Assembly (NCBI RefSeq): GCF_964275005.1
Contig: NC_092693.1
Span: 29,152,173 to 29,216,172, forward strand
Direction: 5' to 3'
Origin: Diadema setosum
Taxonomy: Eukaryota; Echinodermata; Echinoidea; Diadematoida; Diadematidae
Length of the DNA: 64,000 nucleotides
Positions 37,101 through 49,100 of the stretch are shown here, piece after piece. Below the pieces are notes generated by a model. It worked only from the letters and a program-made list of their open reading frames with translations, was not told where the DNA came from and did no database searches. Numbering within the stretch: position 1 is the first letter of the stretch; each line of letters begins with the position of its first letter. Made by a program: the position numbers and the translations under genes.

Positions 37101-40100
37101 TATCACAATGGTAATGAATGTGTTTCAGTGCTGCAGAAATCAATAGATGCCAGTGGCGTGAATGCATTGCCTTTATCTCCTGGGCTTGCGTGTGTGCCAC
37201 AGGTACCAACATACCCCCTTGATATCACTTCTGAAATACCTAGGAGAATAAAGGGTAAACCAATCATGCCCCTTAAACATTTTACTTGTGAATATACTTT
37301 CTTTATGTGTAATAACTTCATCTCGTCTCCACTGCATTTTGCCGTAGTATCCACAGTAAGCAAAAGATTTCTTTTGAAGAGGGCATTACTTATACAAATT
37401 CACATATTGTCTAACTTTGTGCAGGTTTCAGAGCATTGATTTATGAAAGTTGTCAGCCCTGACAAGTTGTCAGTCTCTAACATTCACCATAGTAACAGTC
37501 AGAAACCAGAGCTTCTCAGCCAGTCATAACCAAAGATTTTACTAAAGTTGTCAGAGACTGACAACTTTTGAGGCTGACAACTTTCATGAAACTGTGACCA
37601 GGTTTTAATATTTTTTTATCACTGACATTGTCCCTTTGTTTTTACATAACTTATGGTAAACTTTATGTGGGGGGAAGAAAGATGTCAAATTGATGAAAAT
37701 AATTCAAATAATCCACTTGAGGGAGCTATTGTCAATCACTTGTTCAATTTTCGTAAAATAGTAGCATAAGTATTCCTGAAAGATATTAGGCAGTAGTCTC
37801 ATTTGGAGTAGTACCCACCACATGCTTTCTTTCTTGTCATCCCGCAGTCCATGTTCTTCTTCCTGACCCAAACGGAGCAAGGCGACATCTTCAAGATCAC
37901 GCTGGAGACAGATGATGACATGGTGACAGAGATCCGCATGAAATACTTTGATACAGTCCCCGTGGCCACGTCTATGAATGTGCTCAAGACAGGGTTCCTT
38001 TTCATTGCATCAGAATATGGCAATCAGTGAGTATATTCTGCCCTGTCAGCCACCAAAGGAAAAGGCTGTATTTTTGTAACTGGGTGTGTTTATGCATAGT
38101 AAAGCTATGGACCATCTCTCTTGCACTCAAACATTCAAAATTGCGTGCATTGTAAAGCTATGGACCATCTCTTTTGCACTCAAAACATTCAAAATTGAAT
38201 GCTTCTATCTCTTTTGCACTCAAAACATTCAAAATTGAATGCTTCTATTTCCTGGCTTCATAGGAGAAGCGTTGTAACAAATAAAAAGATGAAGCAGGAA
38301 TAAAATAGCATAGGCTTTGTCAACATTTTCCTGAGTGTTAGCAAGTCCTTGAAAAAAAAAAAAAGGAACCCTGAATTCTGACTTATCATATCGTGCTTCT
38401 GCTGTGGAGACAATACCTCTTGTTATGAATCCCATATGGCAATATGATGTGGTTATATTCAGGGTTTTGATTATGGACATACATGTAATAATATCGGATA
38501 AGACATTCTGTTGCCTATTATACACTTTAATATTGTTTTTCCCTGTTTGCTTGGAGACCAGTTTTTTTTCAGTTGTGATACAAAATCCACTTGATGTTTA
38601 TATTTTTTTTCTGATGTACTAATAGTGTGGCTCTTGCAGAATAGACCAGGTATTAAAAGTGAATAGTGCAAAGGGGTTGTGTGTTAAGGGAAACACTTTC
38701 TTCCTGTCGGAAATAGATGCTTGTCCATCTCTTGGTGATCAAAAACATCGAGGTTAATCCTTGTTGATGTTGTAATTGTGTTATCGTCAAAAATGTTTAA
38801 CTCTGTACCCTACTCTTTGCAACAAACCTCTGGTTTACAGCTACCTCTACCAGATAGCACACTTGGGAGATGATGACGATGAGCCAGAATTCAGCAGTGC
38901 CACACCCCTGGAGGAAGGGGACACATTCTTCTTTGCCCCCCGCCCCCTCAGGAATCTGGAGGAGGTGGACCAGCTGGAGAGTCTCTCGCCGATCCTCAAC
39001 TGCCAGGTACAACCCACTCATTGGTTGTAGTACCCTCGGTTCAGTGGATTCTTATCCTAAGAGTGTTTTTATAAAAGCTGTCAAGGCAGCTCTGTGTTGT
39101 CTTGAGTTGACACTTGTATTTATCTGTCTGGATGAAGTAAGATGCACATGGTCTTAAAATCATGTCCAGTGGCACAATGTTATTTGAAATCATTTCATTC
39201 AATTACCAACGGGAGATGCTGGCAGAGAATCAGAAGGATCAATCGTTAGTAAAGAATTCATGTTCCCAATGAGTACGGTCTCGCCATGCATTCATCACAA
39301 AATGTACATATTTACCTGTACCTGGCTCATATTGTTAGAGAAATGGTGAGGAGCCTTTAGGGGGAAGTTTCAATAAGTAATACCTTAAGGTTTACCTTTC
39401 AACAATGCTTCCGACAGATCATTTATTCTTTTAGAGATAAAACTGTGAGACATAGAGTTCAGTCTGGTCTCTGAAGGCTACTCTTCACTGCATTGCATAT
39501 TTTGGCTTCCTCAGAACGTTGTAAAAATCAAGCAGAGTTGTTAATCACCTCAAATGTTTAATTGATAGACCTGCAAACTCCTCTTTCACTAACTTTTGTG
39601 ACCGATAGCTTTTATTATCATTTGTGTGTGTGTTTTTATTCTTTTCTGTCCTACAGTAGTCGCTGATTAATTACAACAGTACATAGTTTTGTGAATGAAT
39701 GGTCTTGAAATCTCTAAAGAGGAATTTCAACAAAAAAAAAGAAAAAAGATGCAAAATAATTTGCCTGTCATCCTGGTGGAAATTTTTTGAGAAGTGTATT
39801 TCTGAATTTGTATCATTGGTCTTCTTAGAAATGGCTTTAGGACTTATTCTGTGTTGTTTTCACCGATGGTAGACTGTAGCATGACATTCTCCCGTACTTA
39901 CCATTACTTGCCTCTTTATCTCTGAACCAAATCTGTATCTTTCTGCACCAGATTGCCGACCTTGCTGGTGAGGACACGCCCCAGCTGTATGTAGCATGTG
40001 GCAGAGGTCCTCGGTCATCCATGAGGGTACTAAGGCATGGTTTGGAGGTAAGTAAGTGGCCAGTGACCATCATCTGATAGTTGAGAATTTACTCTAGCGT

Positions 40101-43100
40101 GCGTCATAGACCATACTTCACAAAATACGAGTACAGGGTCTACCATGTGTACATCCTGTGACTGTTGGCATGCTCTATGAGCTGTGGACTGACTTTACTA
40201 CATGATGTGACTTTAGTGTTTCAGGACATACAAGAGAGCTGTAAACTTTCTTGAATGGCAAACAGATTAAGGAAATTTAAAGTTACTTTCCCTCACCCCT
40301 CCACTACCATATAAACAAGTTATGGAAGCGTAACATATCACTAAGATACAAGATACCTACAAGATTGAAAATTTGTCTTTTCTTTCGGTGTAATATGCAA
40401 ACATCCACTTCAGTAAGATTTTTAGATGCCAAATACAGTATGATTCATATATTAGGCACTAAGTCTGCCATTACCAGCAATGGCTTGTATAGCACATGAT
40501 ATCAATGGAATATTTAGATGGTGGTTGTTTGATGGTTAAAAGTTACTGCCATACTTCACTTTGGCATTGCAGCATCGGGCATCATGTTACCTTGTCACTG
40601 TGGTAATGTATGTGTTTCAGTGCTGCAGAAATCAAACTGGTATGCAGGGAGCAATCGCTTGCTTTTATGACTGAGCTTGCTGTTCACTGCCTACCAACAC
40701 ACCCATCTTAAGGGGATAGGGCAGCATGTTAATACATTCTTAGTTTCTTACTTATGCAATGTACTTACATTTTGGCTGAAAGTATTAAGTGTGAATTTGT
40801 GATTACGTAAAGAAATTAAGAGTGTCTATGTTCTCACTGCAGGTCTCAGAAATGGCCGTCTCTGAGCTGCCCGGTAGCCCAAACGCTGTCTGGACTGTAA
40901 AGAAGAAAGCAGATGGTGAGTAGAGTTGCGCAATCCTGATCAAGAAAGCTGCTTTAAGTTCCTTTTTGGAAGGCCACATTTGAAGGCCCAATAATATCAG
41001 CATTTTCATGACTTCAGTACTTCTTTGTCCAAATTACCTCAAAAAAAAAAAAGAAAAAAAAGAAAAGGGAAATGAATGTGTGTTAACCCTTTGTGTACTG
41101 GACTTTGAACAGTGTGTACAATGCTCTGGGTCTTTTCGTGCCAATCAACACGCAAAGCACACAAATGGTTAATCTGCTGTCTTTACAAGACCTTTTTCAC
41201 TTGAAGCAATCTCCTATTTTTGTTGAATTTACTTCAAATTAACCCTATTCTAATTGGGGGGAGGGTCAAATTGACCTCCCCCCCCCCCCACTCGATGTTT
41301 CGCGCCACGATTCCGCAACGCGCAAAGATTTTGCCACGTCGTTTCATGACCTTTTTCATTGAAGTCTCCCGCATATTTTGAGACTAAATTTGCGATGTCC
41401 GGGTACACCGTTCTGAAGTTATGCAATGTTTTGCATATGCATGTCGCCCCGAAAACCACTCGAATTCATGATTTCGTGTGCAAATCCAATGCAAACTGTG
41501 TTTTTTTGTTTAATTGATCTAAATCAGATTATTTTAACTTTTAACCATTGAAATAAATCAATTCTAATGTAGATAGGCTTGAAAAAGTGCCTCCAACAAA
41601 TTTTGGCAAAAAAACAATAGAAAACAAAAGATCAAAAAAAAATACATCAGAAATTAACAAAACAATAAAAAACAAAAGAAAATGATTTTGATTGTGCTAT
41701 TTTTTTACAAGAAAATTGTTTGATGTGTCTTGAGGAACTCTGACACAAAAATTTAATAATCCTTCAGTCTTTTTGATGGAGTTGAAGGTGAAAATATAAA
41801 TTGACCCCCCCCCCCCCCCCCCCCCCCCGTAAAAACTTGGTCTCAAATAGCCCAGTTAGAATAGGGTTAAGTTCTATACCCTTGACTCCTCATATCTTCA
41901 TATTGTGTATTTCAGATGAATTTGATGCTTATATCATTGTGTCCTTCGTCAACGCCACCCTGGTTCTGTCCATCGGTGAGACTGTGGAGGAAGTGACAGA
42001 TTCTGGTTTCCTGGGAACCACGCCCACTTTGTCGTCCTCTCTCATTGGCGACGATGCTCTCCTACAGGTGAGACGGAAGAAATAACTTACTGTAAGACCA
42101 GAAACAGTTGGGACATGAAACTTTCGCAAATTGGGGCTGATGACCGTTTTTTTTTTTTTTTTTCATGGCATGAAACGTTCACAAATTGCCTCTGGCATTC
42201 AATGCATTGTGTTGACAAAAAAAACTTTCACATGCATTTTACTTTGGAGAATCTTGCCTCATGGACACGAAAAGTCTTGGTTTTACGGTAACTCACAATG
42301 AATATGTTTATTTTTGTGTGTTTTATTTGTTATTCTTTATTGTCAGATGAGGTATGTATGTGCACTGTACTAAGCTAAGATCACTTGGCATCATACAGTG
42401 CATATATCAATGTCAGAAGCAAACTGTCCTTGTAGTTCCCCCTGTAGCTTGTAATTTGCACATCTTGTTGATAGGGTGGCTGGAGGTAGCAGCCCTGTTT
42501 TGCAAGTCTCCGTATCCAGTTCCACCCAATCACATATGAAGATAAATTTTAGAAGCTATTTGATTCCCATGTGTCCAATTTGACATCAAACTAAATGTTT
42601 AAAGTAGCAGCTGTATGGAATTCCATTAGTACTTGACTTTCTGTTAGTATTTGAATGAGGCAAGTGTATTAGATCTTGAAGTTACAGCATCAAAAATTCT
42701 ACAATGAGTGATGTTTGAACGTTTATATGTATGCCATATTAGTCACCTTTGTAAGTCATATTTTTCCCAAGTTTGTTCATGATCCTCTCTCAGTGTTTCT
42801 GCATGAGGCCACCTACCTTAAATGTTCAAGAAATGATTGTCACATATTTCCCCCATCCCTTGTCAATGTGTGCCCCCCCCCCCCCCCCCCCCAAGCTGGA
42901 TGTGATGAATGCATGTATACTCGCGCTTCGACTGAAGTGAATTAACTGTGTTGTGAAATCGCATGCACATTTCTGATCCACATAGCTACCTATGAGTGTA
43001 GAACACTGGCACTGATAGAACAAGCTTATCCAACTGCACAACCTCACTGTGCTTACTGCATGTCATATTTGAAATAGGACAGTCTAAGTTCCCCAGTCTC

Positions 43101-46100
43101 CCACTAGTTTTGAAAGTTGTGAGTTTGAATAAAGTTGGTAGTGTCACTGCATGGTAAGCAGTAGGTTCCAAGATAGAATCCCTGGCTAGTTCCTTCTTTG
43201 TCATGTAGTCCATTATAAAATGGATTGAACAAGTTAACTTAAATAAGGAGAGCTACAACATGACCATCTATTCGTAAGTCATCATTTTTTGCCTATTTCT
43301 CCTCCTCTAAATTGTGGGTCAGATCTACCCTGATGGTATCCGCCACATTCGGGCCGACAAGCGTGTGAATGAGTGGAAGACACCGGGCAAGAAGTCCATC
43401 GTCAAGTGTGCGGTCAACCAGAGACAGGTGGTCATTGCCCTGACCGGTGGAGAGCTGGTCTACTTCGAGATGGATCCAGTGAGTGGACACTTTCATTGAA
43501 TCTGTAGATATGAAAACATTAAATGAGTGGACACTTTCATTGAATCTGTAGATATGAAGACATTATTTGAAATATTTGCATTAGCTGACATGGCTGATAA
43601 ACACCAGTTTGAAGCACAGACTTTACACTCTTGTACACGAATAAACCTGAACAAATTGAAATCATCACCCTGAAATGTAAATGAAACTGTTCATTTCAAC
43701 ATAGTACTGAAGAAGATTTTTTTTTTTTTTTTTTTGCATAATCATCAATCAGTGTTCATATAGTACACTAAGAATATTTAATAGTTGATTTCTCTAAGTA
43801 AATGGCTGTGTGTTTTCTTTCTACACAGACTGGTCAACTAAATGAGTACACTGAAAGGAAGGAGATGAATGCTGATGTAAAGTGCATGAGTTTGGCCAGT
43901 GTGCCCTCTGGGGAGCAGAGAGCCAGGTTCCTGGCTGTGGGTCTGGATGACAACACCGTCCGCATCATCTCCCTGGACCAGTCAGTAAGTCTGCTTCTTG
44001 TATGCCATCTGTCCTCGGCAGAGGTGATGCTGTGTCTTCAGGCATTTCCCTCCAAAATATTGGTTCTCGTTTCCTGACATCACAATAGCACGTATCCAGA
44101 CACATTTTCTGTGACCTACTTCTAGTGCTAAAGGCCTTCCCTCAATGTTGATGTTTAGTTTTGTTTTTTAATTAGTTTGTATAACGATTCTCGGTATCTA
44201 CCCATGTCATGTGACCAAACTAGTGAGCTTGTAATAGCCCTGTGGCTCTTTAAGACTCGCCTTGGTAATAAAACACAGCAGACAAATGGGTATTTCTTCA
44301 TGTGTTCTGTGCATGTAATGTGTATAGCAAGGATGCTTATCATTATCTGTCAATCCACCGAATGATATTGTGTGGATAACTACATTGATACCTGAGCTAT
44401 GCACAGTATGATACTCTAATGGTTTATTGGGAGAATCCAATAGTACCCAGAGCGACTATACTTTATTGATGGGCGAGTGACATATGTTGACACTGGTTTG
44501 AATTGGCAAGCTTTATCTGTAATGGATTCATTGCTCAGTGTTCATCTGAAAGAAAAAGAAAAAAATATGCAGAAATGTAACTCAACTAAACTACATTTGA
44601 GCATCCATGTATCAACTGGTGCAAGAACTGCGTACAAGTATCAGCTAGATATAAGAATATACATACACCCACAAATTACCATAATATCTCTTTTTTTTTT
44701 CCTTTTTTTTTCAGCCAGATGATTTCAAATACAGCATGAGCATGCCATAGCCACTTGTCTAATCAAATATAAGTAAGATAGTTGTTTTGGCACTTTGGAT
44801 ATATGAATATGAAATCCATTGCTTCAACTTGAGTTTATGGGTATGGAACAAATATGAAACATGTATTCGGAATACAGAATACACTGTTTATGCAGCCCAG
44901 TGTTACAAAGTATTTACTCTTATTGTAATATTGTAGAAATTTGGTGTATAATAAGAACATACTATGTGATTATAATTCGTAGAGATCTATCACTCTTTTT
45001 GATTTGGTGACATATTTCCATCCGATGTTATATAATATGATATGATACATGCTATCCTTGTCATCTTGTGACAGGATTGTTTGCAGCCCCTGAGTATGCA
45101 AGCCTTGCCGGCCCCTGCTGAAGCCCTGTGCATCATTGAGATGGGTGGGGCTGAGGCTAGGGAGGATACGGGAGAGAGGGGAAGCTCTGGGGGACTCTTC
45201 CTCAACATCGGTCTACAGGTCAGTGGAATGGAAAATCTTGCTTCCGAGAAGTGAAGCTATTTTAGTATCCCTGGCGATTTTCCATGCATATATATGTATG
45301 TAAAGATGTGGTAAATGCACCTCAGAATTAAAGTCCCTGTGAGCATCTATGAAGTTAGTAGAACCTGTCCCATTTTCAGTTTTAGTATGAGAGAAGTCTA
45401 TGTCTCTTCAGCAAAGAAATATCAGCCAAATTTCAGGGCATCCTTGCCAGCAGGGCATCCTTGCCACCCATTGTGGATTGAGCGTCTGCTGGAAAACTCT
45501 CTGTTTGTCCAGTTGAGGAATTGAGCTCAAGATCTGTTATAATCTTAGCCTGATGGCTGTAACATTTCCACCATTAACAAATATTGATCAGTCTTTGAAG
45601 TTTGGACTTTCTTTCTTAAAAATACTGAAAGAAATATGAATGCATATATACAGCACTTTCACTTTGCTTATGATGAATCCATTTGATCTCTTTCTCATGG
45701 AATTGTGAAGTACAGTCTTGTTTTACAGATAGTCTAAAGTATGAATGGTGCTAAGTCAGTCGTCTTGATAACCTCAGATAAAGCTGTATTGAAAGAATAG
45801 TTTGTTTTGTGTGCATTCGTTATGGTGTTGCCAAGTGTTTGGTTAATGTTTCGTCTTGTTTGCATGCAGTTTACTGCAGTAGTAGGCATGAAAATCTGTG
45901 TATTGCAGTGGAAAATGATGTTTGTACCCATGCGTTTTGTGGTTATATCCTCACATAGTTTTGTTATACTGTCAAGGGTTTATAGTCTGCACCTTAGACA
46001 CATGAGCTCCAATGTAGCTTCTTTCCAAAAAAAAGTCTAATGATGATAAAATCTTAGTGCATTACCAAGAGTGTGTTACAATTTACAGTCACATTACAGC

Positions 46101-49100
46101 TCTTGTCTTTTGATGTAGATATTTCAGCTTTCATGTAAATCCCCTCCCTCCGCCCCACCAAAAAACGAAAAGAAATATAACTAACCCAGATGTGATGAAT
46201 GCATGTATACTCGCGCTTCGACTGACGGTTTGTAACCAGTGTTGAAACAAGGCATGCACTGTTCTGATCTGAGATTGCCTATGTGTTGTGGCATTTCTTG
46301 ATGTGATTAACAAGTTTGGATTAACAAGTAGATGCAAACCACAACATTGATATATTCATGTTTCTGTGGTGACACATCTTTTTGTCATAAGCACTGCTCA
46401 TGTATTATCTTATTGTCTTTTCCTTCCTTCACTTTCTACATATCATTTTTTTTTGCGTGTGTGTGTCTCTTTCTGTGTGTCTGTGTGTGTGTATTGTGCT
46501 GCTTGTCAATCATTTCTCCTCCATATCTCCATTTCTCCTTTCTTTCCTCCTCTTCCCTCTCACATCCTGTTCTCTCAATCCTCTCTTCAATCTCAATGCT
46601 ATCTCAATCTCCTATCATCATCCAACTCTTCCCCCCCCCCCCCCCCCCACACACACTGCTGCCCGGCATGACTAACTCCAGAATGGTGTGTTGCTGAGGA
46701 TGGTCCTAGACTCGGTGACCGGTGACCTCTCGGACACCAGGACGAGATACCTAGGATCAAGGCCGGTGAAGCTCTTTAGGATCAACATGCAGGGATCAGA
46801 GGCTGTGAGTGACCGACGCAAATTTGAAAACTTTCTCTTTCCATTGCCCAAGATATTAATCTACAACAAGAGTGTAAAATCTGAACCACCTGGCTGTAGT
46901 TCTTGAATATAGTGATCCATTGCAATCTTATTTTATGCTAACTCAGAAGTGCACCTACCCTTTAGTTTGATGAGTTACAATAACATATTTCTCTAGTGAA
47001 GAAATTATATGTGCGTATGTATGCACGTAAATCACTCATTCTTTTTGCCAGCAACATAAGCTGTAATGATGGTGCTACTTTGTAATGTTTTTAGCACAGC
47101 AGACACACTGTACGTGCAATTAGTGTTTCACATCAGTTGGGAAAGGAGGCTCAATCACCTATACACTGACTTTCAAAATTCTTCTCTGACGTCCTGGAGG
47201 ATAACGATTCATATCTCTTTTAAAGCATTTAATTAAGCTGGATGTACATTTGCTACAGTTTTTGCAAATTGATCTTTTTTTTTCATAAACAGGGCACCTG
47301 TAAGAGATCCTCATATCTCAAAAAGCTTTGGCAATCAAAATTGTTAACTCTACCTAGTTTAAAGGGACTGTACAGTACTGGTTGAGGTAGGGATTCATGT
47401 TTTGAACATTCCTAAGTGAGATAATGAAATGCCTCTTATGAAATATCAAAGGGCATGTAATTTTAAGAAGGATTCAACGTTCATTTGATGAAAATTGGTT
47501 TTCAAATGGCTGAGATATCGAAAAAAGTACCAATAATAAAAGGCGACATGCCCCAACTTTATTAGTATCTCTTTGTTTCACCTTGTTTTTGGATATCTCA
47601 GCCATTTCAAAACCGATTTTCATCAAATAAACTTTTGATACCCCTTAGAGTTGCATGCTCTTTTACAACTCATAGAGTGGTTTCTGAATATCTCACAAAA
47701 CGTTGAAAGCTAAATCTTCACCTTGACCAGAACTGTACACACCCTTTAAAGAGTACAAATATTGGTGTTTAGCAGTGATGTATATCATTATCTGTCAATC
47801 CACCGAAGTCATTTGTGTGGATATTTTCACCTGATACCTGAGCTATGCACCAGAATAATGCATATATGACTCTTTGTACCATATTACACAAAGTTTTATT
47901 GTCACAAAAAATCACTGGAAGGGCAATTTTTGTTAGCACACAGACTGGCGCTCTTTTGCATGAACTTCTTTGACACCAAGTCATCTGAATATGATGCAAA
48001 GAGGAACCGAGATGTAGGAGCAATATTTGCGAGGCACTAGCACTATAGTTCATGTTCAAGCACAGATTTCATACCTGTCATTATTTCATGTTGATGTTTT
48101 CTTTACTGTGTGTATTTTCCTTTTGTTTCATCCCCCAAATCCAGGTCCTGGCCATGTCGAGTCGATCATGGCTCAGCTACTGGTACCAGTCCCGCTTCCA
48201 CCTGACTCCGCTCTCCTACGAGACGCTGGAGTTTGCTTCAGGCTTTGCCTCGGAGCAGTGTCCAGAGGGTATTGTGGCCATCTCCACCAACTACCTCAGG
48301 TGAGGATCGGGGCTTTCTCTCTTTCTCTTTTCTCTGGTAGCTAGCTCTACCACATGGCACCTGATGTTGTTTCAGGGATTGCGACCTTAGAGAGTAGGCA
48401 CTGCCCTGGTGGTCTCAAGGTTGCTGGTTCAAACCTCTGCCAACTTGCTCTTGGGGGTGTGTATGTGCATTTTTCCTCAGAATGGGTGAAGACCGAGTCT
48501 TATGAAATATGCCCAATCACAGTGTGAATAGCAGGAGATCTACATAAAATTCTCTCGTGGTAATGGAAGTGATGTACACGCTTTGTTTCCTAGTGATTAC
48601 TGAAATACTCTTTTAACCCTAAAAAGACTGGGGGGGGGCCTAAAAGGCCCCCCCCCCCTCGACATTTCGCGCGATTACTCAGCAACACGCAATGCTCTCG
48701 CCGCGATGCTCTGTGACTTTTTTCTTTCGAGTTTCCCGCACATTTTGACACCAAATTTGTGATGCCCGGGGGTACGGTTCTGAAGTTACATAACATTTTG
48801 TACATGCACGTGAGACCGAAAATGGCTCAAAAATGCGATTTTGTGTACAAAGTCAATACAAATTGAGTTTTATCATATGGTTCATATAAATATGCTTATT
48901 TTTACTCTCAATGGCTAAAATCAATTTGTTTTAGTAGTATTATGCTTCAAAAAGGGTCTGCCACAAATTTTGCTAAAAAAAACAACAAAAACAAAAGGTC
49001 GAAAAAACAAAGAAATACATAAGAAATTCATAAAACAATAAAATAAATTAGGAATTAATTTTGATACCAAATTTTTTTCAAGTACATTTGCTAAGAATGC

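Noticed and set aside
38431..38521. Possible C/D snoRNA in SF3B3 intron 8 (GGCAA/TTGCC stem, ATGATGT)
   Set aside because: The stem is good but the D box would be CTGT, and no D'/C' pair is evident. Left as a candidate for RNA data only.
45390..45420. ATGTCTCTTC resembling the human SNORD111 guide in SF3B3 intron 15
   Set aside because: No CTGA box follows it and no box C or terminal stem surrounds it, so the match is probably chance.
45448..45560. Possible H/ACA RNA in SF3B3 intron 15 (CCAGCAG/CTGCTGG hairpin, later ACATTT)
   Set aside because: No ANANNA H box between the two hairpins and the second lower stem is weak.
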